Shown here piece by piece: positions 27,790 through 37,951 of a stretch of DNA of 64,000 nt. The stretch is from Sphingorhabdus lacus (GTDB lineage: Bacteria > Pseudomonadota > Alphaproteobacteria > Sphingomonadales > Sphingomonadaceae): positions 744,001 through 808,000 of the forward strand of contig NZ_CP035733.1 in NCBI RefSeq assembly GCF_009768975.1, written 5' to 3'. The notes below the pieces were generated by a model that was given only the letters and a program-made list of their open reading frames with translations, was not told the origin of the DNA and did no database searches. The first letter of the stretch is position 1; the number at the start of each line of letters is the position of its first letter. Both the position numbers and the translations under genes were made by a program.

Positions 27790-29529
27790 ATGAAGCATAT
27801 TATCCGCCGCGATATTGCCGAATTAACCCCTTTCAGCCCAAAGCTGCCAAAGGTCGCCTTGGTGAATCCGGTGGATCCCCGGCTTGAATATGGCTGGCTT
27901 GCATCGTTACCTATTGCAGGGGCCGTTTTCCGGCTTCAGTCGGACCGGGTCGAATATGTTCTCAGCAATCCCAAGTTTGACGACCTGGCACTGGGTTTTG
28001 AACGCGAAGCTGGCCTTGACCTAGGCACCCTGGCCGACCGCGCATTCACCATGGTGGACGAGGGTCGCGAGACGCATTTCGAATGCTGGCAATCGTCGGA
28101 CCCGGTCAACAAACGAGAGCTAGAAATCAGCATCGCACGCTTTGGAATCGACGGGAGCATGATCCTGCTGTCGATGGTCGACCGGACCGCTGAAGCAACC
28201 AGCCGCCTCAACCTGAGACGCGAAATGTTGAGCGACAGTCTGACTGGTTTCTGCAATCGCACCGGCTTTGAAGAAGAGGTCGAAAATCGGCTTGAATCTT
28301 TGCTTGAGAGCGGCTCTGCCAAGGGCTACGCCATCATCCTGATAGACCTCGCAAGGTTCAGCCGAATTAATGAATCAGCTGGCGCCATGGTCGGCGATGA
28401 GTTGATCATCACCGTCGCCCGCCGTCTTAATTCCCGAATCCGTTCAAATGAAATCCTTTGCCGCCTCGGCGGAAACGAATTTGCGCTGTTTGTTCAAATG
28501 GACGACGAAACCACAAATGTTCGACACATTGCGCAACGTTTGACCGACGCATTCCTGAAGCCGTGCCAGCTTTCCAGTCTGGAGATCCAAGTGGACTGCG
28601 CCGCTGCTGCTGCAATTGGTCGGGTTGGAAACGATGATCCGATGGACACGCTTCGTCATGCCCAGATTGCTCTCAAAAAAGCAAAGTTCACTAAGTCATT
28701 TGAGCTCTATACTCCCGGCACAGTGGACACTGCCCGCCGTCGTTTCAGCATGGAAACCGACCTGCGCCGTGCTTTGCAAATGGGTGAACTCGAGCTACAT
28801 TATCAACCGTTGGTTGATCTTGATACCGGACTTCTAAGTGGATTTGAGGCATTGGCGCGGTGGCAGCATGCCGATTTGGGCGCTATTTCGCCGGTGGATT
28901 TCATTCCTGTTGCTGAAGAAAGCGGTTTGATTGTCCCGCTTGGGCGCTGGGCACTTGAAGAAGCGGCCAAAACCATAGCGCTCTGGGACGAGCGTTTGCC
29001 CGGGCAGCAGGATTTCCGGATTTCTGTAAACATGTCAGCTGTTCAAATTCAACGTGATGACGTGGTGGAAGCGGTTTCCTCGGCGCTTCGTGGAGCGAAC
29101 ATAGCGGGCAATCGGATGACTCTGGAGTTGACCGAAAGTGCTTTTATCAACGACCCAGATGGAGCGAAACGCTTGCTCGATAATCTGAAATCTTTGGATA
29201 CGAATTTGGCGATGGACGATTTTGGGACTGGATATTCAAACTTAGCCTACCTCCAGCAACTTCCAATCGACGTTCTGAAAATTGATCGAAGCTTTGTTTC
29301 TGAAATGATGGTCAACAAGGACAAGCGCGCAATCGTCCGCACAGTATTGTCGCTTGCTCGGGCTTTAGGAATGAAGACGACAGCTGAAGGCATTGAAAGC
29401 AGTGAGATTTCAGAAGTTTTGCGCCGCTTAGGTTGCTCGGTCGGGCAAGGTTATTACTTCGCACGGCCCATGACTGGAGATGCCGCTTATGCTTTCTTGG
29501 TAGCGGATAAAAGCTCTACTACAATTTGA
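27790..29529 (+). CDS. PAS-like/degenerate GGDEF/EAL cyclic-di-GMP phosphodiesterase
   Basis: 579 aa, no membrane segments. Residues ~30-135 form a PAS-like sensor region. The GGDEF domain (about 150-310) reads GGNEF (about residue 226), a change in the signature that usually lowers or abolishes cyclase activity, and no RxxD inhibitory site is seen. The EAL domain (about 330-570) looks intact: EALARWQH, NMSAVQIQ, ELTESAF, and MDDFGTGYSNLAYL (loop 6) then KIDRSFV. Most likely a phosphodiesterase with a regulatory GGDEF domain. Its last 43 bp overlap the end of the convergent cca gene. Confidence 0.9.
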   Translation: MKHIIRRDIAELTPFSPKLPKVALVNPVDPRLEYGWLASLPIAGAVFRLQSDRVEYVLSNPKFDDLALGFEREAGLDLGTLADRAFTMVDEGRETHFECWQSSDPVNKRELEISIARFGIDGSMILLSMVDRTAEATSRLNLRREMLSDSLTGFCNRTGFEEEVENRLESLLESGSAKGYAIILIDLARFSRINESAGAMVGDELIITVARRLNSRIRSNEILCRLGGNEFALFVQMDDETTNVRHIAQRLTDAFLKPCQLSSLEIQVDCAAAAAIGRVGNDDPMDTLRHAQIALKKAKFTKSFELYTPGTVDTARRRFSMETDLRRALQMGELELHYQPLVDLDTGLLSGFEALARWQHADLGAISPVDFIPVAEESGLIVPLGRWALEEAAKTIALWDERLPGQQDFRISVNMSAVQIQRDDVVEAVSSALRGANIAGNRMTLELTESAFINDPDGAKRLLDNLKSLDTNLAMDDFGTGYSNLAYLQQLPIDVLKIDRSFVSEMMVNKDKRAIVRTVLSLARALGMKTTAEGIESSEISEVLRRLGCSVGQGYYFARPMTGDAAYAFLVADKSSTTI

Positions 29530-30713
29530 TGTGATTTCGTCAACAGATCGTCGGTAGCTGGAAAATCGTCATTAATCCAAGTTTGTTCAAGCAGATGAAG
29601 AGTTTTCGCAACCATTGGACCCGCGGGAACGCCCATCGCGATCACATCTCCTCCTTTGATTCCGAACACGGGAACATCCCAATTCAGTAAACGCTTCAGG
29701 CATAATGCGAAGACATTGGAGTTAGTGTAAAGCGCCGCCGTATCAATGGCGCAACTCGTACCTTTACGGTAAGCAAGTTCTCGGATGTTGTTTTCGGTCG
29801 GCAAATCCCCGCTCACGCGATTTGTGAGTTGTTCCCTCAGCCGGTTAGAAAGCTTCAGTCTTGCCGAAACTCTATCTACAATGACTTGGTCGCGCGGCAG
29901 CAAAGTCAAAAGGCGAGCGGGTAGCGATACCGCGAGCTTATGTTGGACTTCGCGGTCAAGGATAGACGGAAGCCTTTCCACAGCTGCTTTGTCCAATTCA
30001 GGTAAAAAGGGTGCAAAAATTTGATGATCTACCATCAGTTGCACTGAAAACACAGGATTTGGCAAAGTGATTAAGCGGGTGAGTTCCTGGGCTATACGTT
30101 CTCGAGAAAGGGCTGTTAGTCCATGCGCGCCCTTAGCGCATGCGGCTAACGCCTCTTGATCTGCCGATCCCGTTCCAAAACGCGCAAGAAAGCGAAAATA
30201 TCGCAAGATACGGAGATAGTCCTCCGCGATACGCTGCTCGGCATCCCCGATGAACCGGACAACTCCAAGGTTAAGGTCGTGCTGTCCTGAAAAATAGTCA
30301 AAGATTTCGCCAGTATAAGCGTCGGCATAAAGCGCGTTGATCGTGAAATCACGCCGTGCCGCATCTTCTTTCCAGTCGGTCGAGAAGGCGACCACTGCCC
30401 TTCGACCGTCTGTAGCAACGTCCCGTCGGAGCGTTGTAATTTCATAATTTTTGCCATCGGAGACTGCAGTGACTGTTCCGTGTTCAATTCCGGTTGGGAC
30501 AGATTTGATGCCTGCTCTCTCAAGGCGGCCCATAACTTCTTTTGGTAGCAATTTCGTAGCCAAGTCCACGTCGGAAACGGATAGGCCGAGCAAACTATCT
30601 CGCACTGCTCCACCCACGATCCGCAGACCGTCATTTTCCTTGGAAAGCGCATCCACAATATTGCGCAAGCCTTTTGCCTGAAACCAGTCTGAATTATAGA
30701 TGATTTCGGTCAT
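29487..30713 (-). CDS. cca: CCA tRNA nucleotidyltransferase / poly(A) polymerase family
   Basis: 408 aa from the ATG at 30713, overlapping the Nudix stop by 4 bp. Nucleotidyltransferase head: RIVGGAVRDSLLGL and metal-binding SDVDLATK (DxD), then RRDFTINALYAD, FIGDAEQRIAEDYLRILRYFRF (the neck motif) and a helical tail. It repairs or adds 3' CCA on tRNAs. Family motifs alone do not separate a CCA enzyme from poly(A) polymerase, but alphaproteobacteria usually use this type as CCA enzyme. Both tRNAs in this window already encode CCA, so repair would be the main role. Confidence 0.9.
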   Translation of the reverse strand: MTEIIYNSDWFQAKGLRNIVDALSKENDGLRIVGGAVRDSLLGLSVSDVDLATKLLPKEVMGRLERAGIKSVPTGIEHGTVTAVSDGKNYEITTLRRDVATDGRRAVVAFSTDWKEDAARRDFTINALYADAYTGEIFDYFSGQHDLNLGVVRFIGDAEQRIAEDYLRILRYFRFLARFGTGSADQEALAACAKGAHGLTALSRERIAQELTRLITLPNPVFSVQLMVDHQIFAPFLPELDKAAVERLPSILDREVQHKLAVSLPARLLTLLPRDQVIVDRVSARLKLSNRLREQLTNRVSGDLPTENNIRELAYRKGTSCAIDTAALYTNSNVFALCLKRLLNWDVPVFGIKGGDVIAMGVPAGPMVAKTLHLLEQTWINDDFPATDDLLTKSHQIVVELLSATKKA

Positions 30714-31282
30714 GCCAACCTGCGCGCTAGATTTGCGACGATACCCGCCGTGACACCCCAAATTCTTCGCTCACCCCATTGCATATCATAATATGTCCTT
30801 TGGCGACCATTCCATTCCGCGCACTTCTTCACAGCGTTTGCAGGATCGAGCAAGAAGGACAAGGGAACTTCAAACCAATCTTCCACTTCATCAGGATTGG
30901 GAATTAAAGGAAGGTCTGCCGGAATAACCCCTATCACGGGTTCTATGCGATAACCGCTGCCGGAGTAATAGGTGTCGGCCACGCCCAAGATCGTGACATC
31001 ATCAGGAGGGATCGACAATTCTTCATGCGCCTCGCGCAATGCCGCAGAAATGGGTCCAGTATCGTCTTCATCTATTTTACCACCCGGGAATGCCACTTGA
31101 CCCGCATGGCTTCGCAACCAATCCGGTCTTTGTGTCAGTATAACTCCCGGCTCGGGTCGGTTAGTAATGGGTATTAAGACCGCGGCGGCACGATGCTCAA
31201 TTAATCCCAACCCCCGTTCATCCTCGACTGAGAAACTAATGTCTGAGTTTAACGCGGCGCTAATCCGTTCGATCCATGTCAT
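30710..31282 (-). CDS. CoA pyrophosphatase-type Nudix hydrolase (NudL-like)
   Basis: 190 aa. The CoA-diphosphatase motif LTQRPDWLRSHAGQVAFPGG leads directly into the Nudix box, GGKIDED...AALREAHEELSI, with the REUxEE glutamates intact. Predicted to cleave CoA and its derivatives to 4'-phosphopantetheine and 3',5'-ADP. It is chained by ATGA overlaps to DUF1285 upstream and cca downstream. Confidence 0.9.
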   Translation of the reverse strand: MTWIERISAALNSDISFSVEDERGLGLIEHRAAAVLIPITNRPEPGVILTQRPDWLRSHAGQVAFPGGKIDEDDTGPISAALREAHEELSIPPDDVTILGVADTYYSGSGYRIEPVIGVIPADLPLIPNPDEVEDWFEVPLSFLLDPANAVKKCAEWNGRQRTYYDMQWGERRIWGVTAGIVANLARRLA

Positions 31283-31830
31283 TCGGATGCGCCAATCTTA
31301 AACGCGACGCCATTACTCCAAACCTTAGGAAATTCAGGACTTTCTGAAAGCCCTATTTCAGCGAGTTCATAATAGACGGAACGGGCGACTTTTGCCCATA
31401 ATCCGTTACGGACATATAGATAAGGAAGGCCCTCGCGAAGCGCCAACTCCGAGGTTGGGCCGGCCATTACCAGATCATCACTATTCAACCGAAACGCTAG
31501 GCATCGCTTCTCGAACTCACCTTCGCTCTGCATTTCGACCGCAACAAAAGCCGCGTCTTCTACGTCGATCGAGAGCTTTTGGGAGGGCGTTACGAGCCAA
31601 TGTTGGCCATCGGATTCGCAGCGCAGCAGGCTTGAAAACGCTCGAACCATGGCCGGTCTTCGAATTTCACTGCCCTGATGAAACCATGTACCATCGGCTC
31701 CAATACGCATTTCGCTATCACCAGTTTGTGCTGGGTCCCATGTTTCAACTGGGGGCAATTTTCGTGCTGCAGCTAATTCAGCAATTTCCGATAGGTTCAG
31801 CATGGCAAGATCGGGCGCGTCGTAAGGCAT
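31279..31830 (-). CDS. DUF1285 family protein
   Basis: 183 aa. The conserved DUF1285 pattern is visible: IGADGTWFHQGSEIRRPAMV, LFSSLLRCE-like AFSSLLRCESDGQHWLVTP, VEDAAFVAVEM, and LPYLYVRNGLWAKVARSVYYEL. Function is unknown in the family; structures of members form small beta-rich domains. First gene of the three-gene DUF1285-nudL-cca operon. Confidence 0.88.
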   Translation of the reverse strand: MPYDAPDLAMLNLSEIAELAAARKLPPVETWDPAQTGDSEMRIGADGTWFHQGSEIRRPAMVRAFSSLLRCESDGQHWLVTPSQKLSIDVEDAAFVAVEMQSEGEFEKRCLAFRLNSDDLVMAGPTSELALREGLPYLYVRNGLWAKVARSVYYELAEIGLSESPEFPKVWSNGVAFKIGASE

Positions 31831-31926
31831 ACCGAACCGATAGGTGCAAAGTTAGTGTTCGTCAAAGTCTTGGCGAATATCCCAGAGCCGGAACGAAAGG
31901 GAGGGGCGGCCTATCCTTTAGAGGAA

Positions 31927-33264
31927 TTAGATCGACAATTTTTGAGCGTTAATCCATCCCGCCAAGTCCGCCCGGGCGCGTGCCGTCATTACGGCTTTGC
32001 GTTGTTTTTTGTGGGTCTTATCGTCAAGCGGAGCAAAAAGACCGAAATTGACGTTCATCGGTTGATAGTCATCAGCATGCGCATCACCGGTTATATGACC
32101 CAGCAACGCCCCCAAAGCAGTCGTTGTCGGCGGCTGCAAAATCTCGCCACCATTTAATTGTGCGGCGGTCATGATTCCAGCCATGAGGCCGACTGCGCTG
32201 CTTTCAACATAGCCTTCGCAGCCCGTGATCTGGCCGGCAAAGCGGATATGCGGCGCAGATTTGAGACGCAATTGGCGATCCAGCAATATAGGTGAGCGAA
32301 TGAAGGTATTCCGGTGAAGGCCGCCCAGACGCGCAAATTCTGCTTTCTCCAACCCGGGAATGGTACGAAAAAGCTCAACCTGGGCAGCATGCTTCATCTT
32401 GGTTTGGAAGCCCACCATATTCCAGAGCGTGCCTTGCTTATTGTCTTGCCGCAGTTGCACCACAGCGTGCATCCAACGGCCAGTCTTGGGATTATCAAGC
32501 CCCACCGGCTTCATCGGGCCAAAGCGCAGCGTGTCCAGACCTCGGGATGCCATCACTTCGATCGGCATACACCCTTCGAAATAAGGCGTGTTTGTCTCCC
32601 ATTCCTTGAATTCCGTCTTTTCAGAATCGAGCAACCCTTGATGAAAGGCCCGATACTGGGCTTCATCCATAGGGCAATTGATGTAGTCTTTGCCTTCGCC
32701 CTTATCCCAACGTGAAGCGTACCAGGCGATATCCATGTCGATGCTGTCATGATAAACGATTGGCGCAATCGCGTCGAAGAAGGCGAGGCGGTCTTCCCCT
32801 GTTTTTGCCATGATATTGTGCGCGAGATTTGTGGCCGTTAGGGGACCGGTCGCGATGATGACCGGCACATCAGTCGGGATTTCGTCGACGCGTTCTCTTA
32901 CAATATCGATATTTCCGATATTTTGCAGTTCTTTAGTAACGGTTTCTGAGAATAAATCTCGATCTACCGCCAGCGCAGAGCCCGCCGGTACTTTGGCAAC
33001 TTCTGCCGCCGCCATCACAAGAGAACCGAGTGAGCGCATCTCCTGATGCAAAAGGCCTACGGCATTGCTTTCGGCATCGTCGGAACGGAAACTGTTGGAA
33101 CAGACGAGTTCAGCCAGTCCGTCGGTTTGATGTGCTGGGGTCGTGTCACCCGAACCCCGCATTTCGGACAAGCGGACTTTGAAGCCACGCCGGGCAAGTT
33201 GCCAGGCCGCTTCACTACCAGCAAGCCCGCCTCCAATGATATGCACGTCATAATCTTTGCTCAT
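31927..33264 (-). CDS. trmFO: Methylenetetrahydrofolate-tRNA-(uracil-54-C5)-methyltransferase
   Basis: 445 aa. FAD-binding start [20 protein letters not shown], catalytic-Cys motif [31 protein letters not shown], and the C-terminal [14 protein letters not shown] (second Cys). It makes ribothymidine 54 in tRNA using methylenetetrahydrofolate and FADH2, in place of SAM-dependent TrmA. Divergent from the NAD(P)HX dehydratase gene. Confidence 0.96.
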   Translation of the reverse strand: MSKDYDVHIIGGGLAGSEAAWQLARRGFKVRLSEMRGSGDTTPAHQTDGLAELVCSNSFRSDDAESNAVGLLHQEMRSLGSLVMAAAEVAKVPAGSALAVDRDLFSETVTKELQNIGNIDIVRERVDEIPTDVPVIIATGPLTATNLAHNIMAKTGEDRLAFFDAIAPIVYHDSIDMDIAWYASRWDKGEGKDYINCPMDEAQYRAFHQGLLDSEKTEFKEWETNTPYFEGCMPIEVMASRGLDTLRFGPMKPVGLDNPKTGRWMHAVVQLRQDNKQGTLWNMVGFQTKMKHAAQVELFRTIPGLEKAEFARLGGLHRNTFIRSPILLDRQLRLKSAPHIRFAGQITGCEGYVESSAVGLMAGIMTAAQLNGGEILQPPTTTALGALLGHITGDAHADDYQPMNVNFGLFAPLDDKTHKKQRKAVMTARARADLAGWINAQKLSI

Positions 33265-33323
33265 GCCGGCGCGGCTAACAAAATTTCATGGGAAAGCACA
33301 GGCAAAAGCGGCATGATGAACGC

Positions 33324-34157
33324 ATGACATTCAAACTCCAACTGGCTGATGGCAATAGTGTAGCGCAACCGGTGCTGACCATGCCCGCGAAAGACATCCA
33401 CAAATATGGCCGCGGCCATGCTGTGGTCATGAGCGGGCCCGCTTTGAAGACAGGGGCATCTCGTCTGGCAGCCAGAGCAGCGTTAGCCGTTGGTGCTGGT
33501 TTGGTGACCCTTATCGGTGATCGAGCGGCCCTGGATGAACAGGCGGCGCACGTTACGGCTATCATGCTCAAGGAGTTTGACCCTGTTAGCGAAAGCTTGG
33601 ACGGTCGGGTCAAGGCAGTGGCGATTGGTCCGGGGGCAGGGGTAACACCCGAGACACAACAACACGTCCTCAAAATGCTTCAAGCCCATGTCCCTGTTGT
33701 ATTGGATGCCGATGCAATCACGGTTTTTTCCGAATCTTCACAATTACTTTTCAAGCACTTGGATCAAAATGACGTCATGACGCCACATCATGGCGAGTTT
33801 AGCCGTTTGTTCCCCGATTTTGCGGACGATGAACCTCTTGCAGCAGCCTGTGCGGCCGCGCGCCGAGCGGGATGCGTTGTGGTGTTGAAGGGGCCGAACA
33901 CTATTATCGCAGCGCCTTGTGGCAAATGGGCCATAAACCGGCATTCGTCACCCTGGCTCGCTACGGCAGGGTCCGGCGATATATTGACCGGGTTGATTTG
34001 CGGGCTCTTGGCGCAAGGTGTCCCAAGTTTCGATGCCGCAGCTATTGGAGCATGGCTTCATGGCGATATTGGTATTCGCGCTGGCCCGGGACTGACCGCC
34101 GATGCAATGCCCGATTACATTCCACTTGTCTTGCGAGGCTGTTTGCAAGAAGACTGA
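33324..34157 (+). CDS. nnrD: ADP/ATP-dependent NAD(P)H-hydrate dehydratase, single-domain form
   Basis: 277 aa from the ATG at 33324; an ATG at 33288 is possible but neither has a clear ribosome site. Ribokinase-like fold with HKYGRGHAVVMSG, KTGASRLAARAALAVGAGLVT, LDADAITVF, MTPHHGEFSRLF and the catalytic loop ATAGSGDILTGLI. It repairs hydrated NAD(P)H. Many bacteria fuse an NnrE epimerase domain to its N-terminus; here that domain is absent and no stand-alone epimerase is seen in the window. Confidence 0.9.
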   Translation: MTFKLQLADGNSVAQPVLTMPAKDIHKYGRGHAVVMSGPALKTGASRLAARAALAVGAGLVTLIGDRAALDEQAAHVTAIMLKEFDPVSESLDGRVKAVAIGPGAGVTPETQQHVLKMLQAHVPVVLDADAITVFSESSQLLFKHLDQNDVMTPHHGEFSRLFPDFADDEPLAAACAAARRAGCVVVLKGPNTIIAAPCGKWAINRHSSPWLATAGSGDILTGLICGLLAQGVPSFDAAAIGAWLHGDIGIRAGPGLTADAMPDYIPLVLRGCLQED

Positions 34158-34176
34158 GGCAAAGGGGAATTAGCAT

Positions 34177-34854
34177 ATGGCGCAAGATCTCGCGCACAAA
34201 CGTCCATGGCTATTGGCAAGCTTACTGGCGGGATTGAGTTTTCCCGCGACTTGGCTGTTCCTTCCATTGGAAGGTAGTCTTTATGCTCTAATTTGGAAGA
34301 TGGCGGCGGTAGGATTTCTCGTACCTTTTGCCTTGCGGCGCCATCACGAAGGCGAATTTGCGCTTCTTGCCCTTGTTCTCGCTTTATATGCGGTCGGGGA
34401 CGGCTTGATCGAGCTTTCCATGGTCGCCGGGGCGTTGTCATTCGCCGCTGGTCATCTGGTGGCGATTGCGATTTATTTCCGCCATCGCCGCGTGGGCGCG
34501 GTTTTCAGCCAAAAGTTTTTGGCTTTATGCCTGTTTTTGCTAACGCCTGTTATCGCCTACCTTATGCCGGGCAACAGCGAGGAGGGCCTTCAAGTCGCCG
34601 CTTACAGCGTCATTTTGGGTGCGATGGCCGCGATGGCGTGGAGCAGTAATTTCCCCCGCTACCGGGTCGGTGTCGGCGCAGTCTTTTTCGTTATTTCCGA
34701 TCTTTTGATCTTCGCGCGCTTGGGGCCGCTGGCCAATTCTGAATTGACCAGCCTTGCCATCTGGTACTTGTACTATTTTGGCGTGCTCATGATTGCGATC
34801 GGAATTGCCCAGACTCTCGTCAAAAGAGGCCATTTTCCGCACGGTGAAGAATGA
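34177..34854 (+). CDS. YhhN family membrane protein (lysoplasmalogenase-like)
   Basis: 225 aa with about eight hydrophobic helices and the YhhN/TMEM86 pattern: LWKMAAVGFLVP near helix 2, the small/acidic residues ALYAVGDGLIEL, GHLVAIAIYF, and GVGAVFFVISDLLIF. Homologues hydrolyse the vinyl-ether bond of lysoplasmalogens, but bacterial substrates are often unclear. The ribosome site AAAGGGG precedes the ATG. It follows nnrD by 19 bp and is probably cotranscribed with it. Confidence 0.82.
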   Translation: MAQDLAHKRPWLLASLLAGLSFPATWLFLPLEGSLYALIWKMAAVGFLVPFALRRHHEGEFALLALVLALYAVGDGLIELSMVAGALSFAAGHLVAIAIYFRHRRVGAVFSQKFLALCLFLLTPVIAYLMPGNSEEGLQVAAYSVILGAMAAMAWSSNFPRYRVGVGAVFFVISDLLIFARLGPLANSELTSLAIWYLYYFGVLMIAIGIAQTLVKRGHFPHGEE

Positions 34855-34894
34855 GGCAATTGAACGAAGCCTAAAAATAGACGTGCATAAGGAT

Positions 34895-35021
34895 ACAAAG
34901 GATACCGAAAACGGCTCCGAATTTGTATCCTTTGTTGCTTTAAGTTAAAGCAATTGACGTAAAAACTTCAGTGCTTTTCACAAGTCAAAGAGCGCAGCGG
35001 TTTGCATAAACCGCTGTGCTC
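34895..35021. terminator. Hairpin cluster between convergent YhhN and gyrA genes
   Basis: Three dyads lie in this gap: ACAAAGGATAC/GTATCCTTTGT (34895-34905, 34925-34935), the palindrome GCTTTAA-g-TTAAAGC (34937-34951), and a 14-bp stem with one mismatch at 34990-35003 and 35008-35021 with the loop gcat. The last is the best terminator candidate for gyrA (minus strand), though its U-tract is weak. The rest of the gap (34855-35104) holds no gene. Confidence 0.6.
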
Positions 35022-35104
35022 ATTCACAATTTGATTCCAACATTTCAAGGCGTGCTGTTGTTCATCAGTTTCGCGGCTGCGTGTTTGCTGATGGGAGTGA
35101 CCAA

Positions 35105-37825
35105 CTACTCTGCAGCGCTTCCTTCATCGGTAATTGCAGGACCAGTTTCAGCACTGTCAGATGTATCTTCGCTTTCATCGCTCTCGTCGATCTTGGCAGC
35201 ACTTACTACATGTTCATTTTCGCCGACATTAAACAAACGCACACCGGCAGTGCCACGGCCCAAAACGCGTAAGCTGTCCAGCGGCATACGGATAAGCTTT
35301 GCCTGATCAGTCACCAGCATCAACTGGTCACCTTTCGTCGCCGGGAAACTAGCCACGACAGGGCCGTTACGTTCCACATTATCGATGTTGGTGATGCCCT
35401 GTCCGCCACGTCCCGTCCGGCGGTAGCCATAGGCAGAAGACAGCTTTCCGTAACCATTGGCGCAGACCGTAAGGATGAATTGCTCTTTATCGGCCATTTC
35501 GGCGATCCGTTCGGCCGTCAGCGTCGGTTCGCCATCCTTTTCCGGCTTCCACGGAGCAAAACGAAGATATTCCTCACGTTCTTCCGCCGAAGTACCGACC
35601 CGTTTCAGGATCGATAGCGACATAACCTGATCGTCACCGATCAACTTCATGGCGCGTACGCCAGTTGAGGCACGGCTCTGGAATTCACGGATATCGTCTG
35701 CGGCAAAACGTATGGCCTTACCGTTGCGGCTTGCCAGCAGGATGTCATCTTCGGCACTGAGCAGTTCGACGCCAATAAGGCGATCGTCCGCATCTTCGCC
35801 TTCAAATTTCATCGCAATTTTGCCGTTTGACGGGACATTGGCGAATGCGTCCATACTGTTACGGCGGGCATAGCCCTTTGCCGTTGCAAAGACGACGCTC
35901 AATCCACCCCATTCTGCTTCGTCTTCCGGCAAGGTCAGCACGTTGGAAATAACCTCTCCTTCGCTCAACGGCAGGATGTTTACCATGGGACGGCCGCGAG
36001 TTTGCGGTCCGCCTTCCGGCAATTTCCACACTTTCAGGCGGTAAACCTTGCCGATATTCGAGAAGAAGAGCACCGGCGTGTGCGTGCTGGTGACAAACAG
36101 TTCGGTGACCGCATCTTCCTCTTTGGTTGCCATGCCCGCACGGCCTTTGCCGCCCCGGGCCTGTGCGCGGAAGGTCGCAAGTGGCGTGCGCTTGATATAT
36201 CCGGCGTGGGTAACGGTAACGACCATTTCCTCACGTTCCATGAGGTCTTCGTCGTCCAAACCATCCCAACTCGCCGTGATTTCGCATATGCGCGGCGTGG
36301 AAAATTCGGCATCGATCGCGACCAGTTCGGCGCGCAGCACTTCGTAAAGCTTGACCCGATCGCCCAATATGGCGAGAAATTCGGCAATGCTGACTGCGAG
36401 GCCGGAAAGTTCCTTGCCAATTTCATCACGGCCAAGCGCCGTCAGGCGATGCAAACGCAGTTCTAGGATCGCGCGAACCTGAAGTTCGGACAATTGATAG
36501 CTGTCGCCGGTGACATCGGCCTCAACCGCTTCGACAAGCTTGATATAGGGCGCGATTTCGGCAATCGGCCATTGCCGTGCAAGCAAAGCGGCACGCGCTT
36601 CGGCAGGGCTCGCAGAGCCTCGAATGATGCGGACCACTTCATCCAGGTTGGTCACGGCGACCACAAGACCCAGCAGCAAATGGGCACGTTCACGCGCCTT
36701 ATTCAGCTCAAATTTGGTACGGCGGGTGATGACTTCTTCGCGGAAGCGGACGAAACTCTCGATGATGTCGCGTAAGTTCAGGACTTCGGGGCGACCACCG
36801 CGAATGGCGAGCATATTAGCCGGGAAGCTGGACTGCGCCTGCGTATGGCGCCAAAGCTGGTTCAGAACAACATCGGGTGTCGCATCACGCTTCAAATCGA
36901 TGACAATCCGCACACCCTTGCGGCTTGATTCGTCCCGGATATCGGAAACGCCTTCGATTCGCTTATCCTTGGCGGCCTCGGCAATCTTCTCGACAAGTCC
37001 GGATTTGCCCACTTGGAATGGAATGCTGGTCAGAACGATCGAACGGCGGTCGCCCCGGCCTTCTTCAATTTCATGCCGTGCCCGCATCATGATCGAGCCC
37101 TTGCCCTCACGATACGCGGCGCGTGCGCCGCCCTGGCCGAGAATCAGTGGCCCGGTCGGAAAATCGGGTGCCGGGATGATTTCGATCAATTCGTCCACAG
37201 AAATCGCAGGATTGTCTATATAGGCAAGGCACGCCTTGATGACTTCACCCAGATTATGTGGAGGAATATTGGTGGCCATGCCGACAGCGATACCGCCGGC
37301 ACCATTTACCAGCAGATTTGGAAAGCGGGCAGGCAGAACCTGAGGCTCTTGGCGGCTGCCGTCATAGTTGGGCTGGAAGTCGACCGTGTCTTTGTCGAGG
37401 TCGTCGAGCAGTGCATTGGCGACCTTGTTCAGGCGCGCTTCGGTGTAGCGCATTGATGCAGGCGGATCAGGGTCCATGGAGCCGAAATTGCCCTGACCGT
37501 CGATTAAAGGCACTCGAAGCGACCAGTCCTGCGTCATGCGCGCAAGCGCGTCATAAATCGCACTGTCGCCATGCGGGTGATAGTTGCCCATCACGTCGCC
37601 GACGATCTTGGCCGATTTACGGTACGGGCGACCTGCGACAAATCCGCCTTCTTGGCTGGCGAAAAGTATGCGGCGGTGCACAGGCTTCAGGCCGTCGCGG
37701 ACGTCCGGAAGAGCGCGCGCTACAATCACGGACATGGCATAGTCGAGGTAGCTCGACTTCATTTCATCGACGATGTCGACCGGAGAAATATCGGAGGGGT
37801 CTAGAGTGGCACTATCATCGCTCAC
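35105..37825 (-). CDS. gyrA: DNA gyrase subunit A
   Basis: 906 aa. Start codon is GTG (37823-37825) with AAGGA about 12 nt upstream. Breakage-reunion domain with [34 protein letters not shown] and catalytic Tyr in [12 protein letters not shown]. The GyrA box appears as QARGGKG, followed by a C-terminal propeller and an acidic tail ([16 protein letters not shown]). Residues matching E. coli Ser83 and Asp87 are Ser and Asp, the quinolone-sensitive state. Introduces negative supercoils with GyrB. Confidence 0.96.
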   Translation of the reverse strand: MSDDSATLDPSDISPVDIVDEMKSSYLDYAMSVIVARALPDVRDGLKPVHRRILFASQEGGFVAGRPYRKSAKIVGDVMGNYHPHGDSAIYDALARMTQDWSLRVPLIDGQGNFGSMDPDPPASMRYTEARLNKVANALLDDLDKDTVDFQPNYDGSRQEPQVLPARFPNLLVNGAGGIAVGMATNIPPHNLGEVIKACLAYIDNPAISVDELIEIIPAPDFPTGPLILGQGGARAAYREGKGSIMMRARHEIEEGRGDRRSIVLTSIPFQVGKSGLVEKIAEAAKDKRIEGVSDIRDESSRKGVRIVIDLKRDATPDVVLNQLWRHTQAQSSFPANMLAIRGGRPEVLNLRDIIESFVRFREEVITRRTKFELNKARERAHLLLGLVVAVTNLDEVVRIIRGSASPAEARAALLARQWPIAEIAPYIKLVEAVEADVTGDSYQLSELQVRAILELRLHRLTALGRDEIGKELSGLAVSIAEFLAILGDRVKLYEVLRAELVAIDAEFSTPRICEITASWDGLDDEDLMEREEMVVTVTHAGYIKRTPLATFRAQARGGKGRAGMATKEEDAVTELFVTSTHTPVLFFSNIGKVYRLKVWKLPEGGPQTRGRPMVNILPLSEGEVISNVLTLPEDEAEWGGLSVVFATAKGYARRNSMDAFANVPSNGKIAMKFEGEDADDRLIGVELLSAEDDILLASRNGKAIRFAADDIREFQSRASTGVRAMKLIGDDQVMSLSILKRVGTSAEEREEYLRFAPWKPEKDGEPTLTAERIAEMADKEQFILTVCANGYGKLSSAYGYRRTGRGGQGITNIDNVERNGPVVASFPATKGDQLMLVTDQAKLIRMPLDSLRVLGRGTAGVRLFNVGENEHVVSAAKIDESDESEDTSDSAETGPAITDEGSAAE

Positions 37826-37922
37826 GCCGCGAAAATCCTTATATTTTTAGAATAGTCCGACCCTAGACCAGCCAGCCGCCGAAAGCCACCCGAAGGGGTT
37901 CGAAAAACGACTTTTTCGACAA

Positions 37923-37938
37923 CTTATCCACAGATAAG
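37923..37938. promoter_or_regulatory. Consensus DnaA box within a short palindrome upstream of gyrA
   Basis: TTATCCACA (37924-37932) matches the DnaA box consensus and sits in the dyad CTTATC-caca-GATAAG. Only one box is present and no AT-rich unwinding cluster is visible, so this is at most a DnaA-responsive site in the gyrA promoter region, not an origin. Confidence 0.4.
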
Positions 37939-37951
37939 GGGTGCCTGGACC

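Noticed and set aside
37923-37938. Replication origin near gyrA
   Set aside because: A single DnaA box without clustering, AT-rich unwinding element or dnaA/dnaN genes.
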